Origin: Vulcanimicrobiota bacterium
GTDB taxonomy: Bacteria > Vulcanimicrobiota > Vulcanimicrobiia > Vulcanimicrobiales > Vulcanimicrobiaceae
DNA length: 5,865 nt
Direction of reading: 5' to 3'
NCBI GenBank assembly: GCA_003155175.1
Contig: PMFP01000015.1
Span: forward strand, 1 to 5,865
The notes below the pieces were generated by a model. It searched no databases. It was not told the DNA's origin and saw only the letters and a list, made by a program, of their open reading frames with translations. Positions 1 to 5,865 of the stretch are shown here, piece after piece. Positions within the stretch are counted from its first letter, which is position 1. Each line of letters opens with the position of its first letter. The position numbers were made by a program, and so were the translations under genes.

Positions 1-3000
1 CCATCGCGTCCATTTCCATGCTCGGCTGGACGTGCGCGAGATCGTAACGCCCGAGATAGCTCACGGCGAGTTCGCGGAAGATGTAGTCTAGGATCGAGGT
101 CGCCATCTTGATGTTCTCATGTCCCACGACCGGTCCGTTGGGCTCGAAGCGCGTGAAGGTGAAGGCCTCGACGAACTCCTCGAGCGGAACGCCGTGCTGC
201 AGACCGAGCGAAACGGCGATGGCAAAGTTGTTCATCAACGAGCGGAAGGCCGCGCCCTCTTTGTGCATGTCGATGAATATCTCGCCGATTTGGCCACCGT
301 CGTATTCGCCCGTCCGGAGGTAGACTTTGTGCCCGCCGATGATCGCCTTTTGCGTGTACCCGCTGCGGCGTAACGGCAGGCGACGGCGCTTGGCGATGTA
401 CCGGTAGACGATCTTTTCCGCGATTTGGAGCGGCGTGGCGAACGGCTGCTGCATCGCGAGCACCTCGTCTTCGCCGGAATCCCCGCCCACGTCGTAGCTC
501 GCGGCCAGCGGCTGCGAGAGCTTGGAACCGTCGCGATAGAGCGCGACCGACTTGACCATGCGCTCCCACGAATACCGGTAGGCTTCTTTCACGTCGGCGA
601 TCGACGCCGTCTGCGGCATGTTGATCGTCTTGGAGATCGAGCCGGAGATGAACGGCTGCGCGGCAGCCATCATGTCCACGTGCGCGAGCGGCCGGATGTA
701 GCGCGAACCGTACTTGCCGCACGGCGTCGCGCAATCGAAGACGGGCAGGTGCTCGTCGTTGAGGTAGGGCGCGCCTTCGAGCGTCATGCGACCGCAAATG
801 TGCGCCGACGCTTCCTCGATCTGCTGATTCGTAAACCCGAGCCCCTCGCGAAGGATCGAGAAGTTCCAGTCCGAGAGCTGGTCGTCGGTCAGGCCGAGCG
901 TACCCATGCAGAAGGTGTCGCCGAGCACGAAGCGGTTGAAGACGAACGGGAGCTCGAACGCGCCGGGAAGCGCCTGCTCGATGCGCGCGAGCGTCTCCTC
1001 GTCGAAGCCCTTGGCCTTGAGCGTGGCGCGATTCACGTGCGGGGCCTCGTCCAGCGTGCCGGTGCCTTTGGCGTACGTTTCGATCGCGGCGATTTGTTCT
1101 TCGGCGTAGCCGAGGCGGCGCAGCGCCGCTTCGACCGACTGGTTGACGATCTTAAAGTAACCGCCGCCGGCCAGCTTCTTGAACTTTACCAGCGCGAAGT
1201 CGGGCTCGATCCCCGTCGTGTCGCAGTCCATGACCAGGCCGATCGTTCCGGTCGGCGCGATGACCGTCGTCTGGGCGTTGCGGAAACCGGCGATCTCGCC
1301 GATGGCCAAGGCGTCGTCCCACGCGCGGCGCGCGAGGGCCCACGTGGCCTGCGTGAAGAGCGTGGGAGGATGCGTCGTCGGAGAAACCGTCAAGCCCTCG
1401 AAGGCCGTCGCCGGTGCCTGATAGGCGGCGCGGCGGTGGTTGCGGATCACGCGAAGCATGGGTTCGGCGTTGGCGCGATAGCGGGGAAACGCGCCGAGCT
1501 GGCGCGCCATCTCGGCCGAGCAGCGGTAGGCCGCGCCGGTGAGCAGCGCGGTAATTGCGGCGCACCAGCCGTAGGACTCTTCCGAATCGTACGGGAGTCC
1601 CATGCGCATGAGCAGCGTGCCGAGGTTGGCATAGCCGAGCCCGAGCGTCCGGAAGTCGTAGGATTTCTGTGCGATGACGCGACTGGGGAACTGGGCCATC
1701 AGGACGCTCACTTCGAGGGTGAAGGTCCAAATGCGGCAGGCTTCCGCGAACGTCGCCGCGTCGAACTCGCCGTTCCCGTTCTGGAACGTGACCAGGTTGA
1801 GGCTGGCAAGATTACACGCGGTGTCGTCCAGGAACATGTACTCCGAGCAGTTGTGCACGACGACGCCGTTGGCGACGAAGTGATGGGTGTCGTGCTCGGT
1901 GAGATCGTAGACCGGCTGCGTCCCGGCCGGTTCGAGCGTTGCGAAGCGGTCGGCCATCGAAAGCGCATCCGTGCGCTCGACCGCCGAGAGAAGGTCGGCA
2001 AACGCGCGAGCCTTGGGTGATGCGGAGTGGAAGCCGATTTCACGCCCGAAGGCGATGCGCGATTCGGCCGCGATGCGCAACTTCGATTCGCTCGGGCTGC
2101 GCTCGGAGAGGATGCCGAACGAGAGAAGAAGGTGCTGCGCCTGCGCGAGCAGTTCGCTCGACGAGGACGTGAGCGCGATCTCGCCTTGCCCGGCTTGGTT
2201 CGAGCCGATCGAGCCTTCCGCCGTAAAGAGGCCGCGCAAGATTGCGGCGACCGAAAGGCGGTTGAGCTGGTAGATCTCGTCGGTAAAGCGCTTTTCGGCG
2301 ATGCCGCAATTGAGCACGGCATACGATGCGAAACGCTCGACGATGGGCTTGTTGCTTACGCTCACGCGCGCGCCGGAACCCGATTGCGGACGCGTGACGG
2401 CCGTGGGCCGGCGGCTGCGCCGGTCGCTGAGCGTCTCTTGTTTGGCGCCGTTGATCGCGCGCGCGACGTCGGCCAGCACTTCGGTCTCGTCGTCGCCCAT
2501 GCTCACGACGAGGGTCGGCGAGCCGGAGGTGGTGATGCAGCCTCCGCCCGCGGCCAGGCCGACGCCGAACGCGATCCCTTCGTCGAGGCCGCGCGGACCA
2601 AAGCCCGAGCCGATCAGGCGCACGACGTCCTCGCGCGCGAGCTCGCAAGCCGGCACGTCGCCGCGATTCTCCGTCCAGACCTTGTGGTCGGCGGTGAGCG
2701 TCACTTCGTAGCCCGCATCGGTCGTCAGCCGAAAGACAGGCTTTTCGCCCGTCGGGAAGATCCGGTTGACGAAATGCGGCTTGCCGTCGGCGCCTAGAAC
2801 GAATGCGGCTTTCCCTACCAGCGAAGCGATCCGTTGCGGCCCGTCGGCCGTGGCGACCAGCGTCTCGCCGGTAACGCAGGGGTTGCTGGCGTTAATGCGG
2901 CCGTCGGCTTGGCACGTGTGCCACTCGTTGATGGTGGTGTCGTATTGAACGCCAGGGTCGGCGCATTGCCATGCCGCAACCGCGATCTTTTCCCAGAGTT

Positions 3001-4300
3001 CGCCGGTCGGAACCGATTTTGCAACGCCGCCGTCCGTGCGCCGGATGAGATCGAAGTTCTCGCCGGCGTCGAGTTTGGCGAAGAAGTCGTTGGAGATGCG
3101 AACCGAATTGTTGGAATTCTGACCCGAGACGGTTCCGTAGGCTTCCCCGTCCCAGTTCACGTCGTAGGTCTCGATCTCGAGCGACGTATAGCCTTGTTTC
3201 GCGAAATCGAGCGCGTACTGAATGCTGCCTTGCGGAATTCCCGCTTGGAGGGCCTGGCGGAGCGCCGTCTTGAGCGCGGGGTTGCACGCGGGATCGAGCC
3301 GCGCGCCTTCGGCCGCGTTCGGATCGTGCGCGGCCTTCATGATCGCGTTGAGGTTTTTCTGCGCGGAGAGCGAGCCGGCGACGAGGTCGGCGACTTTTTG
3401 CTCTTCGTGAACTTTCCACGAGATGAACTTCTCGATGTCAGGATGGTCGATGTCCAACACGACCATCTTTGCGGCGCGCCGCGTCGTGCCGCCGGATTTG
3501 ATAGCGCCGGCCGCGCGATCCCCGACGCGCAGAAACGACATGAGACCCGACGACGTTCCGCCTCCGGAGAGCTTTTCGCCGGAGCCGCGCAGTTTGGAAA
3601 AGTTGGAGCCGGTCCCGCTGCCATACTTAAAGATGCGCGCTTCCCGCACCCACAGATCCATGATGCCGCCCTCGTTGACGAGATCGTCGTCTACACTTTG
3701 GATGAAGCACGCATGGGGAGCCGGATGCTCGTAGGCACTGGTCGAGCGGGTAAGCTCGGCGGTCTTTCCGTCGACGTACCAGTGACCTTGCGCCGGGCCC
3801 GAGATTCCGTACGCCCAGTGCAGGCCCGTATTGAACCATTGCGGTGAGTTCGGGGCGCCGATCTGACGTGCCAGCATCGCGCACATCTCGTCGTAGTAGA
3901 TGCGGGCGTCGTCTTCAGTGTCGAAGTAGTCGTGCTTCCAGGCCCAGTAGGTCCAGCAGCCGGCCAAGCGATTGAAGACTTGCCGCGCGTCGCGCTCGGC
4001 GCCGAACTGCTCGCCGCGTGCCATACCGGCGAGCTGCTCGTCGTCCGGGACCGACGCCCACAGCCATTCGGGGACGCCGTCTTCGGGCACGGCTTTGAGT
4101 GCGTGCGGGATGCCGGCCTTGCGGCAATACTTCTGGGCCAGGACGTCCACCGCGACCTGGCTCCACGCAGCCGGCACCATCATATCGGCCGCCTCAAAAA
4201 TGACCGAGCCGTCGGGGTTCACGATCTTTGACGTTCTGGGGGCAAACGTGACGCCGGCGTAGCGGTCTTCGGGGGTGGAGTAGAGGCGGCGGAATTTCAT
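1..4300 (-). CDS. nrdJ: Adenosylcobalamin-dependent class II ribonucleotide reductase with an in-frame intein (3' end outside window)
   Basis: This cytoplasmic enzyme reduces ribonucleotides to deoxyribonucleotides, using a cobalamin-generated thiyl radical and needing no oxygen or radical-activating subunit. The frame is open for 1433 codons from the ATG at 4298-4300 to the left edge with no stop. An AAGGAG Shine-Dalgarno lies 7 bases upstream of the start. Recognisable NrdJ blocks, in precursor numbering, are NSPQWFNTGLHWAYG before residue 187, HACFIQSV with redox Cys198, KYGSGTGSNFSKLRG, SGGTTRRAAKMVVLD, SGQNSNNSV, the finger loop Asn473-Pro474 / Cys818-Ser-Glu820, redox Cys829 in TACNLASLN, and SISKTINMP at about 1221-1229. 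A C-terminal NrdJ block (GGHKVYLRTGEYDGG, MHKEGAAFRSLMNN, FTFTRFEPNGPV) follows. Removing the 343-residue intein (475-817) leaves 1090 extein residues in the window. Family members usually extend roughly 100 or more residues further, and the C-terminal redox cysteines expected there are off-window. Assignment as the large B12-dependent NrdJ type is secure from motifs. Confidence 0.97.
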   Translation of the reverse strand, partial: MKFRRLYSTPEDRYAGVTFAPRTSKIVNPDGSVIFEAADMMVPAAWSQVAVDVLAQKYCRKAGIPHALKAVPEDGVPEWLWASVPDDEQLAGMARGEQFGAERDARQVFNRLAGCWTYWAWKHDYFDTEDDARIYYDEMCAMLARQIGAPNSPQWFNTGLHWAYGISGPAQGHWYVDGKTAELTRSTSAYEHPAPHACFIQSVDDDLVNEGGIMDLWVREARIFKYGSGTGSNFSKLRGSGEKLSGGGTSSGLMSFLRVGDRAAGAIKSGGTTRRAAKMVVLDIDHPDIEKFISWKVHEEQKVADLVAGSLSAQKNLNAIMKAAHDPNAAEGARLDPACNPALKTALRQALQAGIPQGSIQYALDFAKQGYTSLEIETYDVNWDGEAYGTVSGQNSNNSVRISNDFFAKLDAGENFDLIRRTDGGVAKSVPTGELWEKIAVAAWQCADPGVQYDTTINEWHTCQADGRINASNPCVTGETLVATADGPQRIASLVGKAAFVLGADGKPHFVNRIFPTGEKPVFRLTTDAGYEVTLTADHKVWTENRGDVPACELAREDVVRLIGSGFGPRGLDEGIAFGVGLAAGGGCITTSGSPTLVVSMGDDETEVLADVARAINGAKQETLSDRRSRRPTAVTRPQSGSGARVSVSNKPIVERFASYAVLNCGIAEKRFTDEIYQLNRLSVAAILRGLFTAEGSIGSNQAGQGEIALTSSSSELLAQAQHLLLSFGILSERSPSESKLRIAAESRIAFGREIGFHSASPKARAFADLLSAVERTDALSMADRFATLEPAGTQPVYDLTEHDTHHFVANGVVVHNCSEYMFLDDTACNLASLNLVTFQNGNGEFDAATFAEACRIWTFTLEVSVLMAQFPSRVIAQKSYDFRTLGLGYANLGTLLMRMGLPYDSEESYGWCAAITALLTGAAYRCSAEMARQLGAFPRYRANAEPMLRVIRNHRRAAYQAPATAFEGLTVSPTTHPPTLFTQATWALARRAWDDALAIGEIAGFRNAQTTVIAPTGTIGLVMDCDTTGIEPDFALVKFKKLAGGGYFKIVNQSVEAALRRLGYAEEQIAAIETYAKGTGTLDEAPHVNRATLKAKGFDEETLARIEQALPGAFELPFVFNRFVLGDTFCMGTLGLTDDQLSDWNFSILREGLGFTNQQIEEASAHICGRMTLEGAPYLNDEHLPVFDCATPCGKYGSRYIRPLAHVDMMAAAQPFISGSISKTINMPQTASIADVKEAYRYSWERMVKSVALYRDGSKLSQPLAASYDVGGDSGEDEVLAMQQPFATPLQIAEKIVYRYIAKRRRLPLRRSGYTQKAIIGGHKVYLRTGEYDGGQIGEIFIDMHKEGAAFRSLMNNFAIAVSLGLQHGVPLEEFVEAFTFTRFEPNGPVVGHENIKMATSILDYIFRELAVSYLGRYDLAHVQPSMEMDAM
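1850..2878 (-). mobile_element. Intein (343 aa) in NrdJ, with degenerate LAGLIDADG homing endonuclease
   Basis: The frame encodes a class 1 cis-splicing intein that interrupts the conserved NrdJ string N-P-C-S-E-Y. In intein numbering, Cys1 begins block A (CVTGETLVATADG). Block B has T62-A-D-H65. Block F is VYDLTEHDTHHFVANG, about residues 323-338. Block G is VVVHN, ending His342-Asn343 and followed by extein Cys+1. All residues needed for the N-S acyl shift, transesterification on Cys+1 and Asn cyclisation are present. The middle (about residues 99-290) matches a LAGLIDADG endonuclease: motif 1 GVGLAAGGGCI (105-115) and motif 2 LRGLFTAEGSI (214-224), about 100 residues apart as is normal. 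Gly112 stands where the first catalytic Asp belongs. Thr219 and Glu221 replace the two Asp of motif 2. Splicing is therefore probably functional while DNA cleavage is probably lost. The boundaries are exact because both flanks match uninterrupted NrdJ. Confidence 0.96.
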
Positions 4301-4307
4301 GGGGCGG

Positions 4308-4313
4308 CTCCTT
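4308..4313 (-). promoter_or_regulatory. Strong Shine-Dalgarno of nrdJ
   Basis: AAGGAG on the minus strand lies 7 bases before the ATG at 4300. It supports that start, which also gives an N-terminus (MKFRRLYSTPEDRYAG) resembling other NrdJ proteins. No competing in-frame start with a comparable site was seen. Confidence 0.85.
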
Positions 4314-4349
4314 GGCGGCATCGGATCGTGAGGGTTCCGGACCTAAAAG

Positions 4350-4363
4350 CGAACACCTGTTCG
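4350..4363 (-). promoter_or_regulatory. Candidate LexA SOS box in the nrdJ leader
   Basis: The minus strand reads CGAACAGGTGTTCG, perfect CGAAC arms around a 4-base centre. It matches the SOS box consensus known from Bacillus and mycobacteria (CGAAC-N4-GTTCG). On the minus strand the centre also fits the R-N-R-Y preference of the Bacillus consensus. The site lies 49 bases upstream of the nrdJ start codon. It is downstream of the best promoter candidate, and immediately follows a weaker -10-like TAGTAT (4364-4369). Binding there could block initiation or early elongation. LexA itself is not in the window, so the function is inferred from the motif alone. Confidence 0.6.
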
Positions 4364-4393
4364 ATACTAGGAAGGCGAGACCGCGAGGCACCT

Positions 4394-4402
4394 ATTGTAC
4401 CA
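4394..4402 (-). promoter_or_regulatory. Candidate extended -10 promoter for nrdJ
   Basis: The minus strand reads TGGTACAAT, a TGn extended -10 followed by TACAAT (5 of 6 to the sigma-70 consensus). No good -35 hexamer is seen 16-18 bases upstream, which extended -10 promoters tolerate. Transcription would begin near 4387 and leave a leader of roughly 85 bases carrying the SOS-like box. It faces away from the plus-strand genes. Confidence 0.4.
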
Positions 4403-4505
4403 CGCTGCTCGCTTCGCTACTAGATATTGGGGCGACCGGGTTGGACTCCTTGTGGTCAGGCTGTCCATAAACGGAAAAACCGGGGGAGGGCTTGCGGGCG
4501 CGCCG

Positions 4506-4519
4506 CTCCACCGGTGGAG
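4506..4519. repeat. 14-base perfect palindrome upstream of yqeG
   Basis: CTCCACC followed directly by GGTGGAG forms a perfect inverted repeat with no spacer, about 42 bases before the chosen yqeG start. It could be an operator for a dimeric regulator, or part of a structured leader. It resembles no consensus I recognise, and in GC-rich DNA a palindrome of this size may be chance. Confidence 0.3.
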
Positions 4520-4561
4520 AGATCCGAGGATAGCGGGGATATCCGGTGCAACGAGAGCTCC

Positions 4562-5044
4562 ATGCTCGGTCCGGATCGCTTCGCTCCCCGCCTGCACGAC
4601 GTGCCTCACGAGGAGCTTGAGGCGGCGGGCATCCGCGGCCTGATCGTGGACCTGGACAACACGCTCCTGGGCTTCCGGGAGACCGAACTGGGCGAGGAGC
4701 ATCTGGCCTGGGTCAAACGTGCTCAGGAGCGCGGTTTTCGCATCGTGATGCTTTCAAACAATTTCACCGAGCGCGTAACGCTGGTTGCCGACCGTTTGGG
4801 CGTCGAGTGCATTCCCAACGCCCTCAAACCGCTACCGTTCGGTTTTATTCGGTCGCTGCAGCGCCTGAATTTGCCGCGCAAGAACGTCGCGGTCGTCGGC
4901 GATCAGCTCTTCACGGACGTGTTGGGCGGAAAACTCTGCGGTCTCTACACCATTTTGACCGAGCCGATCGAACCAAAGGATTTCGCGCTCACGCGCGTCT
5001 TCCGGTTCTTCGAGCGTTTGATGCTTCCGTCGCGGGGCGCCTGA
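4562..5044 (+). CDS. yqeG: YqeG family HAD-IIIA phosphatase
   Basis: This is a small cytoplasmic phosphatase of the haloacid dehalogenase superfamily. The physiological substrate of the YqeG family is not well established. With the ATG at 4562 it is 160 residues, close to the usual 160-180. The HAD motifs are in order: motif I D30-L-D32-N-T34 (nucleophile and general acid/base Asp), motif II S65 in MLSNN, motif III K89 in NALKP, and motif IV G113-D114-Q115 with D119 in GDQLFTDVLGG. There is little room for a cap, as expected for subclass IIIA. The frame is open upstream to an ATG at 4427, but that extra 45-residue stretch is Arg/Gly-rich, lacks family similarity and overlaps the leader, so the start at 4562 is preferred. 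Its own Shine-Dalgarno is weak (GAGAG just upstream). The stop codon overlaps the aroE start by one base (TGATG), implying co-transcription and coupled translation. Confidence 0.88.
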   Translation: MLGPDRFAPRLHDVPHEELEAAGIRGLIVDLDNTLLGFRETELGEEHLAWVKRAQERGFRIVMLSNNFTERVTLVADRLGVECIPNALKPLPFGFIRSLQRLNLPRKNVAVVGDQLFTDVLGGKLCGLYTILTEPIEPKDFALTRVFRFFERLMLPSRGA

Positions 5045-5775
5045 TGAAGTTGGCCTTGATCGGCGATCCGGTCGAACACAGCCTCAGCCCGCGTCTGCAC
5101 GAGCGCTTCATGCGCGAAGCCGGTATCGACGGAAGTTACGTGACGATTCGCGTCTCGATCGAGTCGTGCGCTCGAACCATCGCGCGCCTGCGAGAGGACG
5201 GCTTCACGGGTTGCAACGTCACGTATCCGCTGAAGGAAGAAGCTGCGCGTTCGTGCGTCCGGCTCACGCAGGAAGCCGAACTTGCCGGCTGCGTCAACAC
5301 GATGCTGTTCGGGCCCGAGGTCCTCGGAACGAACACCGACGGACTCGGAGCGCGCTTAGCGCTCGAAGCGATACTCGACGAGTCCGTCTCGCTCAAACGC
5401 GTCGGCGTTCTGGGAACCGGCGCGACGGCGCGTGCCCTCTTGGCGCAGCTGCAAGAGAACGACGCGTACGCGTTCGTATGGGGACGCGACGCCGGGAAGG
5501 TTGCGACGTTGTGCGAGCGCTACGAAGCAGGTGCGTGGCCGCACGCGCGCGCACCCGAAGCCGTCGTCAACACGCTTCCACCGGGCATCGAACTTCCCGG
5601 CGATCTGAGACGATCGCTGCGTCACGTGGACGTCATCATGGACGCGAACTACGGCGATCGTGCCGTCTTAGGCAAAGCGCTGGGCCGCGAAGTCATCCCC
5701 GGCGACGCGATGCTCGAAGCTCAAGCCCGCGCCTCATTCGACTTCTGGCTCGCCCACACCGAACACGTCGCCTAA
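5044..5775 (+). CDS. aroE: Shikimate dehydrogenase (NADP+)
   Basis: The enzyme interconverts 3-dehydroshikimate and shikimate with NADPH in the chorismate (aromatic amino acid) pathway. The product is 243 residues, somewhat short for AroE (commonly about 260-290). The shikimate-binding N-domain is clear: GDPVEHSLSP with Ser13 and Ser15, NVTYPLKE with catalytic Lys64, Asn85 in CVNT, and catalytic Asp99 in GTNTDG. The Rossmann domain follows with GTGATAR (124-130) in place of the usual G-A-G-G-A. Then come WGRDAGK (146-152) at the NADP-phosphate site, NTLPPG in place of the common N-A/T-x-P-x-G, DANY, and the C-terminal GDAMLEAQA with Gln227 and FDFW. The start ATG overlaps the yqeG stop by one base. 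A purine-rich GGGGCG lies just ahead inside yqeG, so translation is probably coupled. Function is confident from the retained catalytic Lys/Asp pair. Cofactor preference is inferred. Confidence 0.93.
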   Translation: MKLALIGDPVEHSLSPRLHERFMREAGIDGSYVTIRVSIESCARTIARLREDGFTGCNVTYPLKEEAARSCVRLTQEAELAGCVNTMLFGPEVLGTNTDGLGARLALEAILDESVSLKRVGVLGTGATARALLAQLQENDAYAFVWGRDAGKVATLCERYEAGAWPHARAPEAVVNTLPPGIELPGDLRRSLRHVDVIMDANYGDRAVLGKALGREVIPGDAMLEAQARASFDFWLAHTEHVA

Positions 5776-5847
5776 CGCCAACGGGGGAAAGAGCGACCGC
5801 CGCTACGCCGAGCGCAATATATCAGCTCTAACGTGTCCCGCCATTCC

Positions 5848-5865
5848 GAGCCGCGAACGCGGCTC
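5848..5865. repeat. GC-rich inverted repeat downstream of aroE, at window edge
   Basis: GAGCCGCG and CGCGGCTC are perfect complements, giving a stem of 7 pairs with a GAAC loop (or 8 arms around AA). It lies about 73 bases after the aroE stop. It could be an intrinsic terminator, but the T-run that would decide this would lie beyond the edge. The preceding 70 bases (5776-5847) contain an AT-rich patch near 5815-5822 and no clear gene. A GTG at 5833 opens a frame through the repeat to the edge, so the palindrome could instead be coding. Confidence 0.4.

Noticed and set aside
425..2020. A 531-codon open frame on the plus strand opposite nrdJ
   Set aside because: It is codon-register antisense to nrdJ across extein and the start of the intein, Arg-rich and unlike any protein family. 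Long stop-free antisense frames are expected in GC-rich coding DNA. The other plus-strand frames at 2027-2797 and 2834-3847 are rejected for the same reason.
1850..2878. Inserted domain or sequencing chimera instead of an intein
   Set aside because: Both junctions fall exactly within an otherwise perfect NrdJ motif, with Cys1, the T-x-x-H of block B and the terminal His-Asn followed by Cys, which together define a splicing element.
4301..4440. Tandem NrdR boxes
   Set aside because: NrdR sites are AT-rich 16-base imperfect palindromes in pairs. Nothing of that form is seen. The only strong palindrome is the CGAAC-N4-GTTCG site.
4451..4500. Small SRP RNA (4.5S-like), because of a GGTCAGG string
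   Set aside because: The diagnostic apical loop and the purine-rich GGAAGCAGC region do not follow, and no enclosing long stem is apparent.
4301..4561. Cobalamin riboswitch ahead of the B12-dependent RNR
   Set aside because: No B12-box-like conserved core was recognised in the roughly 85-base leader, which is also too short for a full cobalamin riboswitch if the promoter at 4394-4402 is right.
5166..5831. A 221-codon plus-strand frame overlapping aroE
   Set aside because: It is an Arg-rich out-of-frame shadow of aroE with no recognisable motif, whereas the aroE frame carries all catalytic residues.

Overview
The window is GC-rich bacterial chromosomal DNA with two divergently arranged transcription units separated by about 260 bases. 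The left three quarters (minus strand) is one uninterrupted reading frame that starts at 4300 and runs off the left edge. It encodes an adenosylcobalamin (vitamin B12)-dependent class II ribonucleotide reductase, NrdJ. The right quarter (plus strand) carries a YqeG-type HAD phosphatase and a shikimate dehydrogenase (AroE), joined by a one-base stop/start overlap.

The main feature is an in-frame intein of 343 residues inside NrdJ (1850-2878). It sits immediately before the cysteine that, by family homology, carries the catalytic thiyl radical (finger-loop motif N-P-C-S-E). The intein therefore separates Asn-Pro from Cys-Ser-Glu, so the precursor should be inactive until protein splicing rebuilds the active site. 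The splicing motifs look intact. The embedded LAGLIDADG homing endonuclease looks decayed: the first motif has Gly in place of its catalytic Asp, and the second has Thr and Glu in place of its two Asp.

The nrdJ leader (4301 to about 4400) holds a strong Shine-Dalgarno sequence, a candidate extended -10 promoter, and a perfect CGAAC-N4-GTTCG palindrome of the Gram-positive/mycobacterial LexA (SOS box) type. If LexA binds there, dNTP synthesis by this enzyme would be coupled to DNA damage. An imperfect 11-base direct repeat and a 14-base palindrome lie elsewhere in the intergenic region. No cobalamin riboswitch or NrdR box pair was recognised.

The organism cannot be fixed from these genes. High GC, a B12-dependent RNR and a Gram-positive-type SOS box fit an actinobacterial or other GC-rich Terrabacteria-like lineage. 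The yqeG-aroE pairing recalls the yqeG-yqeH-aroE order of Bacillota, without yqeH. An Eremiobacterota-like (WPS-2) source is possible but is only a guess. The last 90 bases after aroE hold no confident gene and end in a GC-rich inverted repeat cut by the window edge.
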